This document shows, piece after piece, positions 23,956-32,399 of a stretch of 49,156 bases of DNA. How positions within the stretch are numbered: position 1 is the stretch's first letter; the number at the start of each line of letters is the position of its first letter. Source of the stretch: an uncultured Oscillibacter sp. (GTDB lineage Bacteria; Bacillota; Clostridia; Oscillospirales; Oscillospiraceae); the NCBI GenBank assembly GCA_947382875.1, contig CANDBG010000015.1:1-49156 (forward strand), given 5' to 3'. The position numbers were made by a program, and so were the translations under genes. Below the pieces are notes generated by a model. That model was given only the letters and a program-made list of their open reading frames with translations. It did no database searches and was not told where the DNA came from.

Positions 23956-25308
23956 ATGGAGAAATTAGAAAAAGGGGCCTTTTATACCGGCTTGGCAGGA
24001 GGATACTCGAGCGACGGGCTGGGAATTGTCCGCATAAACGGCGCAGTGGTATTTGTACCGGGCGCGGTGCGGGGGGAGACGGTTGAACTTCGGATTACAA
24101 AGGTTATGAAGTCCAGCGCGGTCGGGGAACTGGCGGGGATTTGTCATCCCTCGCCGGACCGGCAGGACCCGGATTGTCCGTATTTTGGAAAATGCGGCGG
24201 CTGTGATTTCCGGCATTTAAGCTATGCTGAGGAACTGCGGGCCAAGCGTCAGCGCGTGCAGGACGCCCTGACGCGGCTTGGCGGCTCCGGGGTGCAGGTG
24301 GAAGAAATTCTGGGCGCGGAAAATACGCTTTGCTATCGCAACAAGAGCCAGTATCCGGTTGGAAGCGGCGGTGAAATTGGCTTTTACCGGGCCAGAAGCC
24401 ATCAGGTGGTTTCGGTTGCGCGTTGTCTGCTTCAGCCGGAGGTTTGCGACAAAACGGCAAAAGCCGTAGGGGACTGGATGCGGCGTTATCAGGTTCCGGC
24501 CTATGATGAGCGAACGGGCCGGGGCTTGCTGCGGCATATTTATGTGCGGGTAAACCGGCAGGGCGAAAGTTTATGCTGTGTGGTTGTCAATGGGAAGCGC
24601 CTGCCCAGGGAACCGGAACTGACAGCGATGATTTTGGACGCTGTACCGGAGACCGTGGGGGTGGTTTTGAACGTCAACACGCAAAAGAACAATGTGATTT
24701 TAGGAAGCAGGTATCGAACCGTCTGGGGACGGAATTTTTTGATGGACACGCTTTGCGGGTTAACATTCAAGCTGTCAGTGCCGTCGTTTTTTCAGGTGAA
24801 CCCGGCACAGACGGAGGTCCTTTATGGAAAAGCGCTGGAATTTGCGTCGCTGTCGGGGACGGAGACCGCTTTGGATTTGTACTGCGGCGCAGGTACGATC
24901 ACGCTTTGCTTGGCACGGAAGGCCAGGCGAGTGATTGGCGCGGAGATTGTACCGGAGGCCATTCGGGACGCGAATGAGAACGCTGTACGGAACGGGATTG
25001 AGAATGTGGAGTTTTTTAATGGCGATGCGTCGGACATTGCGGCAAAGCTGGCAGCGGAAGGACTGCGTCCGGACGTTATTACCGCAGACCCGCCGCGCAA
25101 GGGCCTCGCGCCGGAGGTAATTGCCGCAATTGCGGGGATGCATCCGAAACGGGTGGTGTATGTATCCTGCAACCCTGCCACGTTAGGGCGGGACGTGAAG
25201 ATTTTCATGGAAAACGGCTACGCCGCAGCACGTGCCACAGCAGTTGATCTGTTCCCGCGAACAGCCCATGTGGAGACTATCGTGTTGCTGCAAAGAGGAA
25301 CCTTGTAG
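23956..25308 (+). CDS. rlmD: 23S rRNA (uracil-5-)-methyltransferase RlmD-like
   Basis: Methylates a uridine of 23S rRNA; 450 residues. An N-terminal TRAM domain (about 1-55) is followed by Fe-S cysteines in ICHPSPDRQDPDCPYFGKCG/GC and later in ARCLLQ, then SVPSFFQVNPAQTEVLYGKA, the SAM site LDLYCGAGTITL, TADPPRKGL and the catalytic cysteine in VYVSCNPATLGRD. Ends normally at HVETIVLLQRGTL. Subfamily (RlmD, RlmCD) cannot be settled by eye. The gene is followed directly by mobile-element scraps; rlmD/rum-type genes are known insertion sites for conjugative elements. Confidence 0.93.
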   Translation: MEKLEKGAFYTGLAGGYSSDGLGIVRINGAVVFVPGAVRGETVELRITKVMKSSAVGELAGICHPSPDRQDPDCPYFGKCGGCDFRHLSYAEELRAKRQRVQDALTRLGGSGVQVEEILGAENTLCYRNKSQYPVGSGGEIGFYRARSHQVVSVARCLLQPEVCDKTAKAVGDWMRRYQVPAYDERTGRGLLRHIYVRVNRQGESLCCVVVNGKRLPREPELTAMILDAVPETVGVVLNVNTQKNNVILGSRYRTVWGRNFLMDTLCGLTFKLSVPSFFQVNPAQTEVLYGKALEFASLSGTETALDLYCGAGTITLCLARKARRVIGAEIVPEAIRDANENAVRNGIENVEFFNGDASDIAAKLAAEGLRPDVITADPPRKGLAPEVIAAIAGMHPKRVVYVSCNPATLGRDVKIFMENGYAAARATAVDLFPRTAHVETIVLLQRGTL

Positions 25309-25455
25309 AAATCCTGTGTTTTCAGCACTTTGCCCGCCATGTGGTGTTTGACGCCGAGGGCGATATACTCCGCAATAAGCGTATTGAGGACTATATCACG
25401 GTTTCGGTTGTCATTGATATGGGGTGTAGGAACACAAAAAATTGAATATAGCAAT
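25309..25455. other. stretch without a recognised gene after rlmD
   Basis: Open in both directions, but I recognise nothing. The minus frame (PTPHINDNRNRDIVLNTLIA and on) and the plus frame (ILCFQHFARHVVFDAEGD and on) both look protein-like; neither matches a family I know. Likely the border of the mobile relic. Confidence 0.4.
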
Positions 25456-25486
25456 GAAACGGCATCGTGAAAAACGGTGCCGTTTC
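25456..25486 (+). terminator. hairpin after rlmD region
   Basis: GAAACGGCATCG / CGGTGCCGTTTC, 12-bp stem with one G-T pair and a 7-base loop, followed by TAATT. A weak T-tract, so possibly a terminator. Confidence 0.55.
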
Positions 25487-25561
25487 TAATTGGCCAACGC
25501 CGCAGGTTTAGAAAATCTACGGCGTTTCTTCATGTCCAGACACCGAAAGGAGCGGAAAACC

Positions 25562-25684
25562 ATGCCAGTATTCCGCGTGGAGAAAAACAAGGGCTGCACA
25601 GTCATGTCGAATTTCCATCTGCGGGACAAGCGGCTGTCCCTGAAAGCCAAGGATCTGCTGTCGCAAATCCTCTCGTTCCCGGAG
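25562..25684 (+). pseudogene. N-terminal piece of a conjugative-element replication initiator
   Basis: MPVFRVEKNKGCTVMSNFHL and RDKRLSLKAKDLLSQILSFP-E is the opening of the helix-turn-helix/DUF6017 replication initiator carried by many Clostridia conjugative elements. AAAGGAGCGG precedes the ATG. The similarity stops after FPE, where the winged-helix part (usually DWDYTLAGL) should follow. Confidence 0.75.
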
Positions 25685-25686
25685 GC

Positions 25687-25870
25687 CAAAGCCGATATTT
25701 TTTTTTATCAGCTCTCGGTATCCATCCCTCTCATCCATCCTCATACGGCTCTTGGGCCTGCCAGCAGGGGCGGGAACAGGCAGCGTGGGGGTAGGGGAAA
25801 GGATGGATGGGTCAGTATCGCTCTATTTCGTTTTATTTTTCTTAGTCTTATTAGGGACGGAAAAACCGCC
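25687..25870 (-). pseudogene. inverted C-terminal piece of the same replication initiator
   Basis: On the minus strand, running toward the N-terminal piece, the frame reads a Lys/Thr/Asn-rich stretch with one stop, then DTDPSILSPTPTLPVPAPAG and RPKSRMRMDERDGYRELIKK-NIG. The linker and the GYRELI..NIG motif are typical of the DUF6017 region. It therefore lies head to head with the N-terminal piece, with the junction at about 25684-25697 next to a run of T. Confidence 0.65.
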
Positions 25871-26167
25871 GCCAAGACTGCGGCTTTCCATCGGTGCAGG
25901 CTGATGAATACAGGCAGGGACGGTTTACCTGCTCTGCCACGCTTCCAGCTTGGCAATGCCCTACCAGATGAGATACACTGGTGTCAAACAAGGGCAAAAA
26001 CTTTTTTCAAGTAAATTGTACTTATTTTGACTGCTTTCCCACGCCTCGGAGTTGTATCAAACCGATTTCAAAATTCAAAGCCGCACAAGAATACAGCAGA
26101 CGCATATTCTATATGCACCCGCAATTTATTTCTCAATTCGCCAAATCTATTATCAAACCCATGAAAA
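25871..26167. other. stretch without a recognised gene
   Basis: About 300 bases, progressively AT-rich, with no frame that I can assign. Nothing regulatory stands out. It lies between the initiator scraps and the potassium-transport scraps. Confidence 0.4.
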
Positions 26168-26300
26168 TTATCTCCCTGCAAAACGCTCTTTCATCACTTT
26201 TACACTGGAGCAGAATCCTGTCAGCACAATAAATATTTCCAGCCTTCCAAGAATCATGCCAATCATTTCCACAATCAGCGCAGGTGTCCGGTGCTGTCCC
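26168..26300 (-). pseudogene. C-terminal scrap of a TrkH-type K+ transporter
   Basis: Minus strand HRTPALIVEMIGMILGRLEI-FIVLTGFCSSVKVMKERFAGR ends at a stop at 26168. The TPAL...GMILGRLEIF segment is the final helix of TrkH/KtrB transporters. Everything before it is missing. It follows the trkA relic in the order expected of a trkA-trkH operon. Confidence 0.6.
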
Positions 26301-26353
26301 GGTAATAAGAACAAGCCTGTCGCAAGCGAGTATCCGGGTGCCGCCGCGTGCAA

Positions 26354-26915
26354 TCAGAGACTTATCACCGAAAGGATACAGGCTATCACGGCTTCGTCCG
26401 GCAGGTTTATCTCACATACCTGCTTTCCGGCGGCAAAATCGGCGGAAGTGATCGGAATCTCCAAAATCTGTACACGTCCTTCCACAAGAGGAATCACTTT
26501 TGCCATTTCCTCAATAAACGCCTGCTGCTCAATGATACCGGTCACGGCGGAAACTGCACAGACCACACTGTCAATTCCCATCATATGAAAAAAATCTGTT
26601 TTCAGGGGATCGGACAACAACGCCACCGTTTCAGGCACATGAAATTTCTTCTTGCACAATTCGCAGACAACAAGATTATTCTCGTCCTTCGAGGTGAGGG
26701 CAATGGCGATATCTGCGTCTTTTGCCCCGGCATTCTCCAAAACAAAAGGATTGCTTCCATCCCCCTCAATGACAGGAAACTCGTCAAGGTCAGCTAACCT
26801 CCTGCATTCAAAGGGATCCTTATTAATCACCGTTACCTTATACCCTTTTTGCATCAGGGACAGTGCCAGTGATTTTGCCTTGTTCCGCCCACCAATCAAA
26901 AGCACGTTTTTTCAT
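26354..26915 (-). pseudogene. TrkA-family K+ uptake regulator, frameshifted
   Basis: A TrkA-N (RCK) nucleotide-binding domain: LLIGGRNKAKSLALSLMQKG, VINKDPFECRRLADLDEFPV, IEGDGSNPFVLENAGAKDAD, followed by a partial TrkA-C domain ending INLPDEAVIACILSVISL and a stop. The true start appears to be the ATG at 26915, but the following run of six A shifts the frame; five A would give MKNVLLIGGRNK. The C-terminus is also cut, after which a TrkH tail appears. Non-functional relic of a potassium uptake operon. Confidence 0.75.
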
Positions 26916-26928
26916 GGCTTGTCTCCCA

Positions 26929-27060
26929 TCATCTTTTTGACAGCAGCTTGTCAATCTCTTTTGCCGACAACACCGCAGGACAGATTGTGTCAATCCCAAA
27001 TTCACGATACACGCATTCCTGCTCCGGGTCGTATAAGCGGGCGATCCCCGATAGCAAAAA
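26929..27060 (-). pseudogene. scrap of a second TrkA-family protein
   Basis: Minus strand FLLSGIARLYDPEQECVYRE-FGIDTICPAVLSAKEIDKLLSKR and a stop; the ARLYDPE..-YRE-GI-T-CP pattern is the end of an RCK domain. It lies just upstream of the other trkA relic, so the ancestral order was trkA-trkA-trkH. Confidence 0.6.
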
Positions 27061-27359
27061 TGCCGCAAAACCTTGAAAAATCAAGACTTGGCGGCATTTG
27101 AGGACTTATAAAGAGATAGTCGAAAATCACTTTGGATTTTCTATGAAAAATGATAAATTAAATATTGTCATTCTATGTATTTGAATGTACACTCACCTCC
27201 TTGCCGATAGATGTCAAAGAAGAATATGAAACCGTCTCCGCTTCGGAAAGTGTTACCTATGCGACATCTGGTGATAATTATTATGTGGTAAGCGGATATT
27301 CTGGGGATAGTATAATCTATTACAACCGGGTAGACTTTGATGAAGCATTTTATTGCAGT
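27061..27359. other. stretch without an intact gene
   Basis: AT-rich. A plus-strand frame reads LTSLPIDVKEEYETVSASES and SGDNYYVVSGYSGDSIIYYN, which looks like part of a secreted protein but has no start, no match that I know, and runs into unrelated sequence. Confidence 0.35.
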
Positions 27360-27835
27360 TTATCCATAGACGTCCTCTGCCAGATAAAACATCATGTTCG
27401 GATGCCCCTCGCTGAACAGGACTATTGCAGAAGCCAGTTTTTCCAGTCTCTTTCGCATAGCGGGAGAGAGCAGAGGGTTAATCTGTTTTCGAATCATGGT
27501 CAGCGCCCGATTGGGAGCAGCCAAGAGCCATGTGTATTCAGAAAACCGCTGATCCGTGCTATAAGGTTTGTCCAGCTCCCTAAGAAACAGACAGGAAGTG
27601 TTCGCCAGGTAGTCTGTCGCCAACAGGTATTGTTCTTTTTGCAGGTCATAAATAAGGCCCCGGATATCTTCAGCCTGGATCGACACGCCGAACATCTGCC
27701 TTGCCGTTTTCGGAAGCCTATGCGCTTCATCAATGGCAATGGCCCGGCTGTTTGGGAGGATGGGCCTGCGGCCTGTTCCGCGATGGATGGCGCCGGCCAG
27801 TAGGAGGTTGCGGCCGCGAGGTACTGTCCTCCATC
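27360..27835 (-). pseudogene. fragment of a DEAH-box helicase from a conjugative element
   Basis: Minus strand ...LLLAGAIHRGTGRRPILPNS-RAIAIDEAHRLPKTARQMFG and SIQAEDIRGLIYDLQKEQYL onward. IAIDEAHRLP is a Walker B/DEAH motif of the DinG/Rad3-like helicases found in gut conjugative elements. The helicase core on both sides is missing: the frame stops at 27360 and nothing upstream of about 27835 matches. Confidence 0.65.
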
Positions 27836-28362
27836 GCAGCTATCCAGAAACATGCGGCAGTTTTTGGATTGTCTTACTTAAAGAAACTAGAAACCAGAAC
27901 AGTTCCCACATTACACTTTACAAGCCAAAGGGACAGGAGACTTTATGTCCCTTTTCCGCCATCGACAAGAAGCAATCTCCACAAAGGATATTGACCTTTT
28001 TGGGGGCGAACCGACTGCCCGCGGCAGGGACAACCCATCCGGGCGCTGGATGTTCTGCCTGTAGTCGGCGGGGGAATGCCTCCCTTGGTTCTGGGACCTC
28101 CGCCCGTTCTTCATCATGCCTTGGCAGCTGTCACATACATTACGCTGATCCGGATGATTACAAAGAACAACAGCCCTAACACGCGGCGCTATCTTTGATT
28201 TCTTTCAAGTTAATTGACTATAGCAGCGTCTAGTGCAAGAAAAGCCCAGCTTAGACACCTTAATTTTACCATGGGCGAATGGCTCTATGGCGCTGAAGAA
28301 AAACCTGATGAAAGCCCCACACTATTTACGGGAGCAGCAGCTGTACGCAACCCATGTACTAT
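27836..28362. other. stretch without a recognised gene
   Basis: Several short open frames but none recognisable. MGEWLYGAEEKPDESPTLFT on the plus strand (about 28271) and AVTYITLIRMITKNN (about 28128) look like tails of lost proteins. No promoter or terminator of note. It is the end of the relic zone before the glycan island. Confidence 0.4.
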
Positions 28363-29250
28363 CTAAGGCTTTATAAATTCAAAAACGATATAATCACTTA
28401 ACTCACAGGCCTCCAAGTCCGCCTTCCAATGTTCGTCAAGCCCTCGTGAGATAAAGTCATATTGCTTATGCCGCCCTGGTTTTTTATTCAAAAGCCAATA
28501 AAGCAAGTTGCCCATGCCATATCGCTGGTAAAAGCTACATTGATAGTCTTGAATTCCGCACTGCTCTGCAATCCACTGAAAACTGCCTTTTCCCAAGACC
28601 CAAAGATGTTGGGTGCTAAACAGGAAACTTTCATAATCCTTCCCCAGCAGTTCCCGCATAACCGGGGCATCCGTGGGCGTTCCAATAAAAGCTTTTCCTC
28701 CGCTGCACAAAAGCTCCAATACTTCTTCTACAAACTGCAATGGTTCTCGAACATGCTCAATCACATCAAATGAAACCGCAACATCCACAGTTCCCCCATA
28801 GCTTTTACATGCTTCCGACATATAGGGAAATACCGAAAATCCTCGTTCCTTCATAGCCATTCGGTAGGCTTTGGAGGGTTCAATTCCGAGCGTCTCCTTC
28901 GCAACTGTGTTTACATAATCCAAGAACGCCCCAGCTCCGCAGCCAATATCTACCACCCGTTTTTTTCGAAAAATTTCCGTGCCCGTATAACGGAATTTGT
29001 CAAGGGATTCCACATCATGCATCTGATAAAAGTCTTCAACTGCAGACGTCCCTTCTAAACTCTGGCGATATTCTTCGCTTTCATAAAAGGCTTGCAGATC
29101 CTCCCGCGGCTCCTCGTGCCAAATTGTTTGGCAGCTTTTACATTGGTACATCGGAACAATGCTCTTGTAAAGATTTCCCACTCTGCCATCTCGGATAGGC
29201 CCCTGATATGCAATACCTACTTTCTCGCAGCCACATAATTTACATTTCAC
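28363..29250 (-). CDS. class I SAM-dependent methyltransferase with N-terminal zinc knuckles
   Basis: A 295-residue protein. The N-terminus has two cysteine pairs (CKLCGC near 3-8 and CKSC near 37-40), a likely zinc site, as in C-methyltransferase-like proteins of sugar pathways. The SAM site is VVDIGCGAGAFLDYVN (about 98-113), followed by VAVSFDVIEHVREPLQFVEE and the post-motif GGKAFIGTPTDAP. GTG start with AAAGGAGGAG upstream, inside the kdsC end. It is the last gene of the island, so it may modify the octulosonic acid or another sugar of the glycan. Confidence 0.85.
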   Translation of the reverse strand: MKCKLCGCEKVGIAYQGPIRDGRVGNLYKSIVPMYQCKSCQTIWHEEPREDLQAFYESEEYRQSLEGTSAVEDFYQMHDVESLDKFRYTGTEIFRKKRVVDIGCGAGAFLDYVNTVAKETLGIEPSKAYRMAMKERGFSVFPYMSEACKSYGGTVDVAVSFDVIEHVREPLQFVEEVLELLCSGGKAFIGTPTDAPVMRELLGKDYESFLFSTQHLWVLGKGSFQWIAEQCGIQDYQCSFYQRYGMGNLLYWLLNKKPGRHKQYDFISRGLDEHWKADLEACELSDYIVFEFIKP

Positions 29251-29728
29251 GTCTATCCCGCTCCTCCTTTATCAACCATTCGATAAACTCCCGAACTGCG
29301 CCGCATCCGCCCGCCAACCTGCTGACAAAAACACACCGTTTTCTTACCGCGTCTGCCGCATCCGCCGGACAGCCGCAAATACCGCAAAGGGACATCATGG
29401 ACAGGTCGTTTTCATCATCGCCCATACAGGCGGCCCATTTTAACGGTATGGCAAGCTCCCGCGACACTTTTTTTAGGCACTCGCCTTTTTCCGCGACGCC
29501 TTGATACACGTGCTGAATTCCCAGCTCCTGGCACCGTTCTTTCACAATCGCGGAACTGCGGCCTGTTATGACAACCGGGATAATTTGATGCCGCGGCAAT
29601 AGAATCCGGATGCCATAGCCGTCTTTTACATGAAAGGCTTTGAACAACTCGCCTTGCGCGGAAAGATAAATCCTTCCATTTGTCAAAGTTCCGTCTACAT
29701 CCAAAGCCAATAGACGAATTATTTGCAT
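29240..29728 (-). CDS. kdsC: KdsC-like 3-deoxy-D-manno-octulosonate-8-phosphate phosphatase
   Basis: A HAD-superfamily phosphatase without cap domain (about 162 residues), which dephosphorylates Kdo-8-P in the Kdo pathway. Motif I is LLALDVDGTLTNGRIY, motif II VVITGRSS, the lysine is in VAEKGECL, and motif IV is MGDDENDLSMM. The length and the C0 architecture match KdsC, though relatives act on N-acylneuraminate-9-P. It overlaps kdsD upstream by 10 bases and the methyltransferase downstream by 11. The ATG at 29734 is an alternative start. Confidence 0.87.
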   Translation of the reverse strand: MQIIRLLALDVDGTLTNGRIYLSAQGELFKAFHVKDGYGIRILLPRHQIIPVVITGRSSAIVKERCQELGIQHVYQGVAEKGECLKKVSRELAIPLKWAACMGDDENDLSMMSLCGICGCPADAADAVRKRCVFVSRLAGGCGAVREFIEWLIKEERDRREM

Positions 29729-30705
29729 GGCCATCTCTGCAAATCCTGGTCAATGATCCCGGCTTTCAAAATATCTTGAAGGCCAATGACGCCGACAACC
29801 TTTCCGTCCTTCAAAACCGGCATATGCGTAATCTTTTTTTCCTTAAACTTTCCAAGTGCTTCTGCTGCCATTTTTCCGGAAAAAATCGTAACAGGACTTT
29901 TTGTCATAACCTCCTGTACATAGAGTTGGTACACATTGACCCCTTTTTCGAGCTGACGGCGCAAATCGCCATCCGTGATAACGCCCGCCAGTCGATCGTT
30001 CTTCTCCATAATCAAAACAATTCCACTGCCTTTGCAAAGACCGATGACCGCGTCTTTCAAAGGTGAGCCATTATGAACCATGGAAATTTCTTCCCCTGAG
30101 GCCATCAAATCATCCACCTTCAACAGCAGCTTCTTGCCCAAAGATCCCGCCGGATGTACCTTTCCAAAATCAGACTCCTGGAATCCATAAATTCCACTTG
30201 CAACAATGGCCAACGCGTCTCCGAAGCAAAGGACAGCGGTTGTGCTGGATGTTGGAGCCAATCCCAAATAACAGGCTTCTTGAAAATTGGGGAGTATTTG
30301 CACAATATCAGAAGCATGCGCTAGAGTTGAGTTTGCGTTGCTGGTAATTCCAATCAACGCGGCGCCGATCAGTTTGATCCCCGATAAGATTCTCAGAATC
30401 TCATCGCTCTCACCGCTATGGCTGATCGCAATAACAATATCGTTCGCGGAGAGCATTCCCAAATCTCCATGCATAGCCTCGGCGGGATGCAAATAGAATG
30501 ACGGCGTACCGAGGCTGGAAAATGTCGCGGCTATTTTTCTCGCAATGTGTCCCGATTTTCCAATCCCGGTAACCGCTACTTTTCCAGTACATTCTGCAAT
30601 CTGCTTTACGATTGAAATAAATGTATGATCCAAGAGTTCACTCGTTTTAGCCAACGCGGCCCCCTCTATGTCAAAAACCCGTCTGGCTTCCGCTAATATA
30701 TCCAT
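29719..30705 (-). CDS. kdsD: KdsD-like D-arabinose-5-phosphate isomerase (KpsF/GutQ family)
   Basis: Converts ribulose-5-P to arabinose-5-P, the first step toward Kdo. The 328-residue protein has an N-terminal SIS domain (KVAVTGIGKSGHIARKIAAT, FYLHPAEAMHGDLGM, AISHSGESDEIL) and two C-terminal CBS domains (about 205-325: SMVHNGSPLKDAVI, THMPVLKDGKVVGVIGLQDI), the standard architecture. Start at 30705 with GGAAGGAAG upstream. It lies 29 bases after kdsA. Confidence 0.92.
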   Translation of the reverse strand: MDILAEARRVFDIEGAALAKTSELLDHTFISIVKQIAECTGKVAVTGIGKSGHIARKIAATFSSLGTPSFYLHPAEAMHGDLGMLSANDIVIAISHSGESDEILRILSGIKLIGAALIGITSNANSTLAHASDIVQILPNFQEACYLGLAPTSSTTAVLCFGDALAIVASGIYGFQESDFGKVHPAGSLGKKLLLKVDDLMASGEEISMVHNGSPLKDAVIGLCKGSGIVLIMEKNDRLAGVITDGDLRRQLEKGVNVYQLYVQEVMTKSPVTIFSGKMAAEALGKFKEKKITHMPVLKDGKVVGVIGLQDILKAGIIDQDLQRWPCK

Positions 30706-30734
30706 GTGTCTTCCTTCCCTTTGCGGCTGATTCG

Positions 30735-31511
30735 TCAATGTACAGCCTCATATACTTTCATCACCCGATTCAAAAGGGCTTCCAATTCATCCAACGCAAT
30801 CATATTAGGACCATCGGACAGTGCTTGAGCCGGATTTGGATGTACTTCAAAAAACAAGGCATCCGCTCCTGCCGCTACCGCCGCTTTCGCCAACGGCTCT
30901 ATATGTTCCCGTTTTCCTGCTGTAGATGTTCCGTACCTTCCCGGTTCCTGTACACTATGAGTTGCGTCCATGACAACTGGATATCCATATTTTTTCATTT
31001 CCATGATTCCAGACATATCCACCACCAGCGTGTTATATCCAAAGCACGTTCCTCGTTCACAAAGCAAAATATTGTTATTCCCGGAGTCCTCTATTTTTTT
31101 CACAACGTTTCCCATGTCCCAAGGCGCAAGAAACTGGGCCTTTTTCACGTTAATACGTTTTCCGGTTTTTGCGGCGGCAGTCAGCAAATCCGTCTGCCGG
31201 CATAAAAAAGCGGGAATCTGAATCATGTCCGCTGCTTCTGCCGCGATTTCCGCCTGCCAGGGTTCATGAATGTCCGTACAGATTTTTAAATCATAGGTTT
31301 CTTTTACCGCTTTCAGAATGCGGCATCCTTCTTCTATTCCGGGCCCGCGATAGGATTCTATGCTTGTCCGATTGGCCTTGTCAAAAGACGCCTTGAAGTA
31401 ATAATCCAGATTCAGACGCTCTGCAATTTCTTTTATTGTCCGAGCGGTTTGCATTATGCACGCTTCGGACTCGATTACACAAGGCCCCGCGATTAAAAGC
31501 ATCCGGTTCAT
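30735..31511 (-). CDS. kdsA: 3-deoxy-8-phosphooctulonate synthase
   Basis: Condenses phosphoenolpyruvate with arabinose-5-P to Kdo-8-P; 258 residues, TIM barrel. Visible family segments: IAGPCVIES, FKASFDKANRTSIESYRGPG, TDIHEPWQAEIAAEAADMIQ, IPAFLCRQTDLL, ERGTCFGYNTLVVDM and EVHPNPAQALSDGPNM. The cysteine in AGPCVIES is the residue of metal-dependent KdsA enzymes (metal-independent ones such as Escherichia coli have Asn here). The ATG at 31511 overlaps the preceding cytidylyltransferase stop as ATGA. Confidence 0.93.
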   Translation of the reverse strand: MNRMLLIAGPCVIESEACIMQTARTIKEIAERLNLDYYFKASFDKANRTSIESYRGPGIEEGCRILKAVKETYDLKICTDIHEPWQAEIAAEAADMIQIPAFLCRQTDLLTAAAKTGKRINVKKAQFLAPWDMGNVVKKIEDSGNNNILLCERGTCFGYNTLVVDMSGIMEMKKYGYPVVMDATHSVQEPGRYGTSTAGKREHIEPLAKAAVAAGADALFFEVHPNPAQALSDGPNMIALDELEALLNRVMKVYEAVH

Positions 31512-32191
31512 ACAAACGATTCCTCCAAACCTGCCAATTGGCATGCAAGTTCATAATCCTTTTTTTCATCAATATCCAAGGCTTCTATGCCGGAAACTTC
31601 TTGAATATAGGGAGCAAATCCGATTCTCCTATGGTGGTGTGTAAAGACGGCTTTCTTAAACATATAGTATCCGCTGGTTTCCACCCAAATGGGTTCCATA
31701 TCCTGCGTCCTCGGAACATCATGGATATCGTAATTGATGGGCTTTCCCTTGTACCACGCAAATGTTTGAATCCGTTCAGCCGAAAAGGCGGAGTCATTTT
31801 TGCCGTCTAAAATACGCCTCAGCGCTTCCTCGAAGGAAACTTTTCGGAGGAAAGGCGACGTTGTATGCGCTAATACATAAATGTCTGCGTCCACTTCCCC
31901 TATGAAGCTGCGGTAAATATCAAAGCCTTTCACTGTATCCTGGTCAAGAGTTTTATCTCGCTTGCGGAATATCACGCCATGCGGTAAATATTGCATCACC
32001 GCTTCGTCGCTGCAATACACATACACCTCATGAATCCCGGCCACTTGAAGCAATGTATTGCATATATGCCAGCAAAGCGGGTGTCCCGCAAGCGGAAGAA
32101 TGTTTTTGTTTGGCAATCTTTGGGAGTTTAGTTTAACCGGCACAAAGGCGGCAACTTTGGAGCTGCTTCCCACTGCGGCAGAATTTTTCAT
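31508..32191 (-). CDS. CMP-ulosonic acid synthetase-like cytidylyltransferase (NeuA/KdsB family)
   Basis: A 227-residue nucleotidyltransferase that would activate the 3-deoxy-ulosonic acid with CTP. FVPVKLNSQRLPNKNILPLA is the nucleotide-binding loop (closer to NeuA-type PVRxxSxRxPxKN than to classic KdsB), followed by HPLCWHICNTLLQV, YVYCSDEAVMQYLP, LAHTTSPFLR and a late IEALDIDEKKDYELA. With kdsA, kdsC and kdsD immediately downstream, Kdo or a close analogue is the likely substrate, but a nonulosonic acid is not excluded. The ribosome-binding site is weak; about 200 non-coding bases separate it from the DUF115 gene. Confidence 0.8.
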   Translation of the reverse strand: MKNSAAVGSSSKVAAFVPVKLNSQRLPNKNILPLAGHPLCWHICNTLLQVAGIHEVYVYCSDEAVMQYLPHGVIFRKRDKTLDQDTVKGFDIYRSFIGEVDADIYVLAHTTSPFLRKVSFEEALRRILDGKNDSAFSAERIQTFAWYKGKPINYDIHDVPRTQDMEPIWVETSGYYMFKKAVFTHHHRRIGFAPYIQEVSGIEALDIDEKKDYELACQLAGLEESFV

Positions 32192-32399
32192 AAATACAAG
32201 TCATTCCTTCCCGCTGCGAAAAAAGGCACAAAAGAGGATGAAACCAATCTGCCTCTAACGCAGTAATACAAAATCTTTCACTCAGGGCCATCATGATTCC
32301 ATTTCACGTCGAACAACAGCTTTTGCATTCGGAGATCCGGTGTGGCAAAGGGCGTTCCGCTATGCCTCCTATATACGGCAAATATGCAAGGCGAACCGT

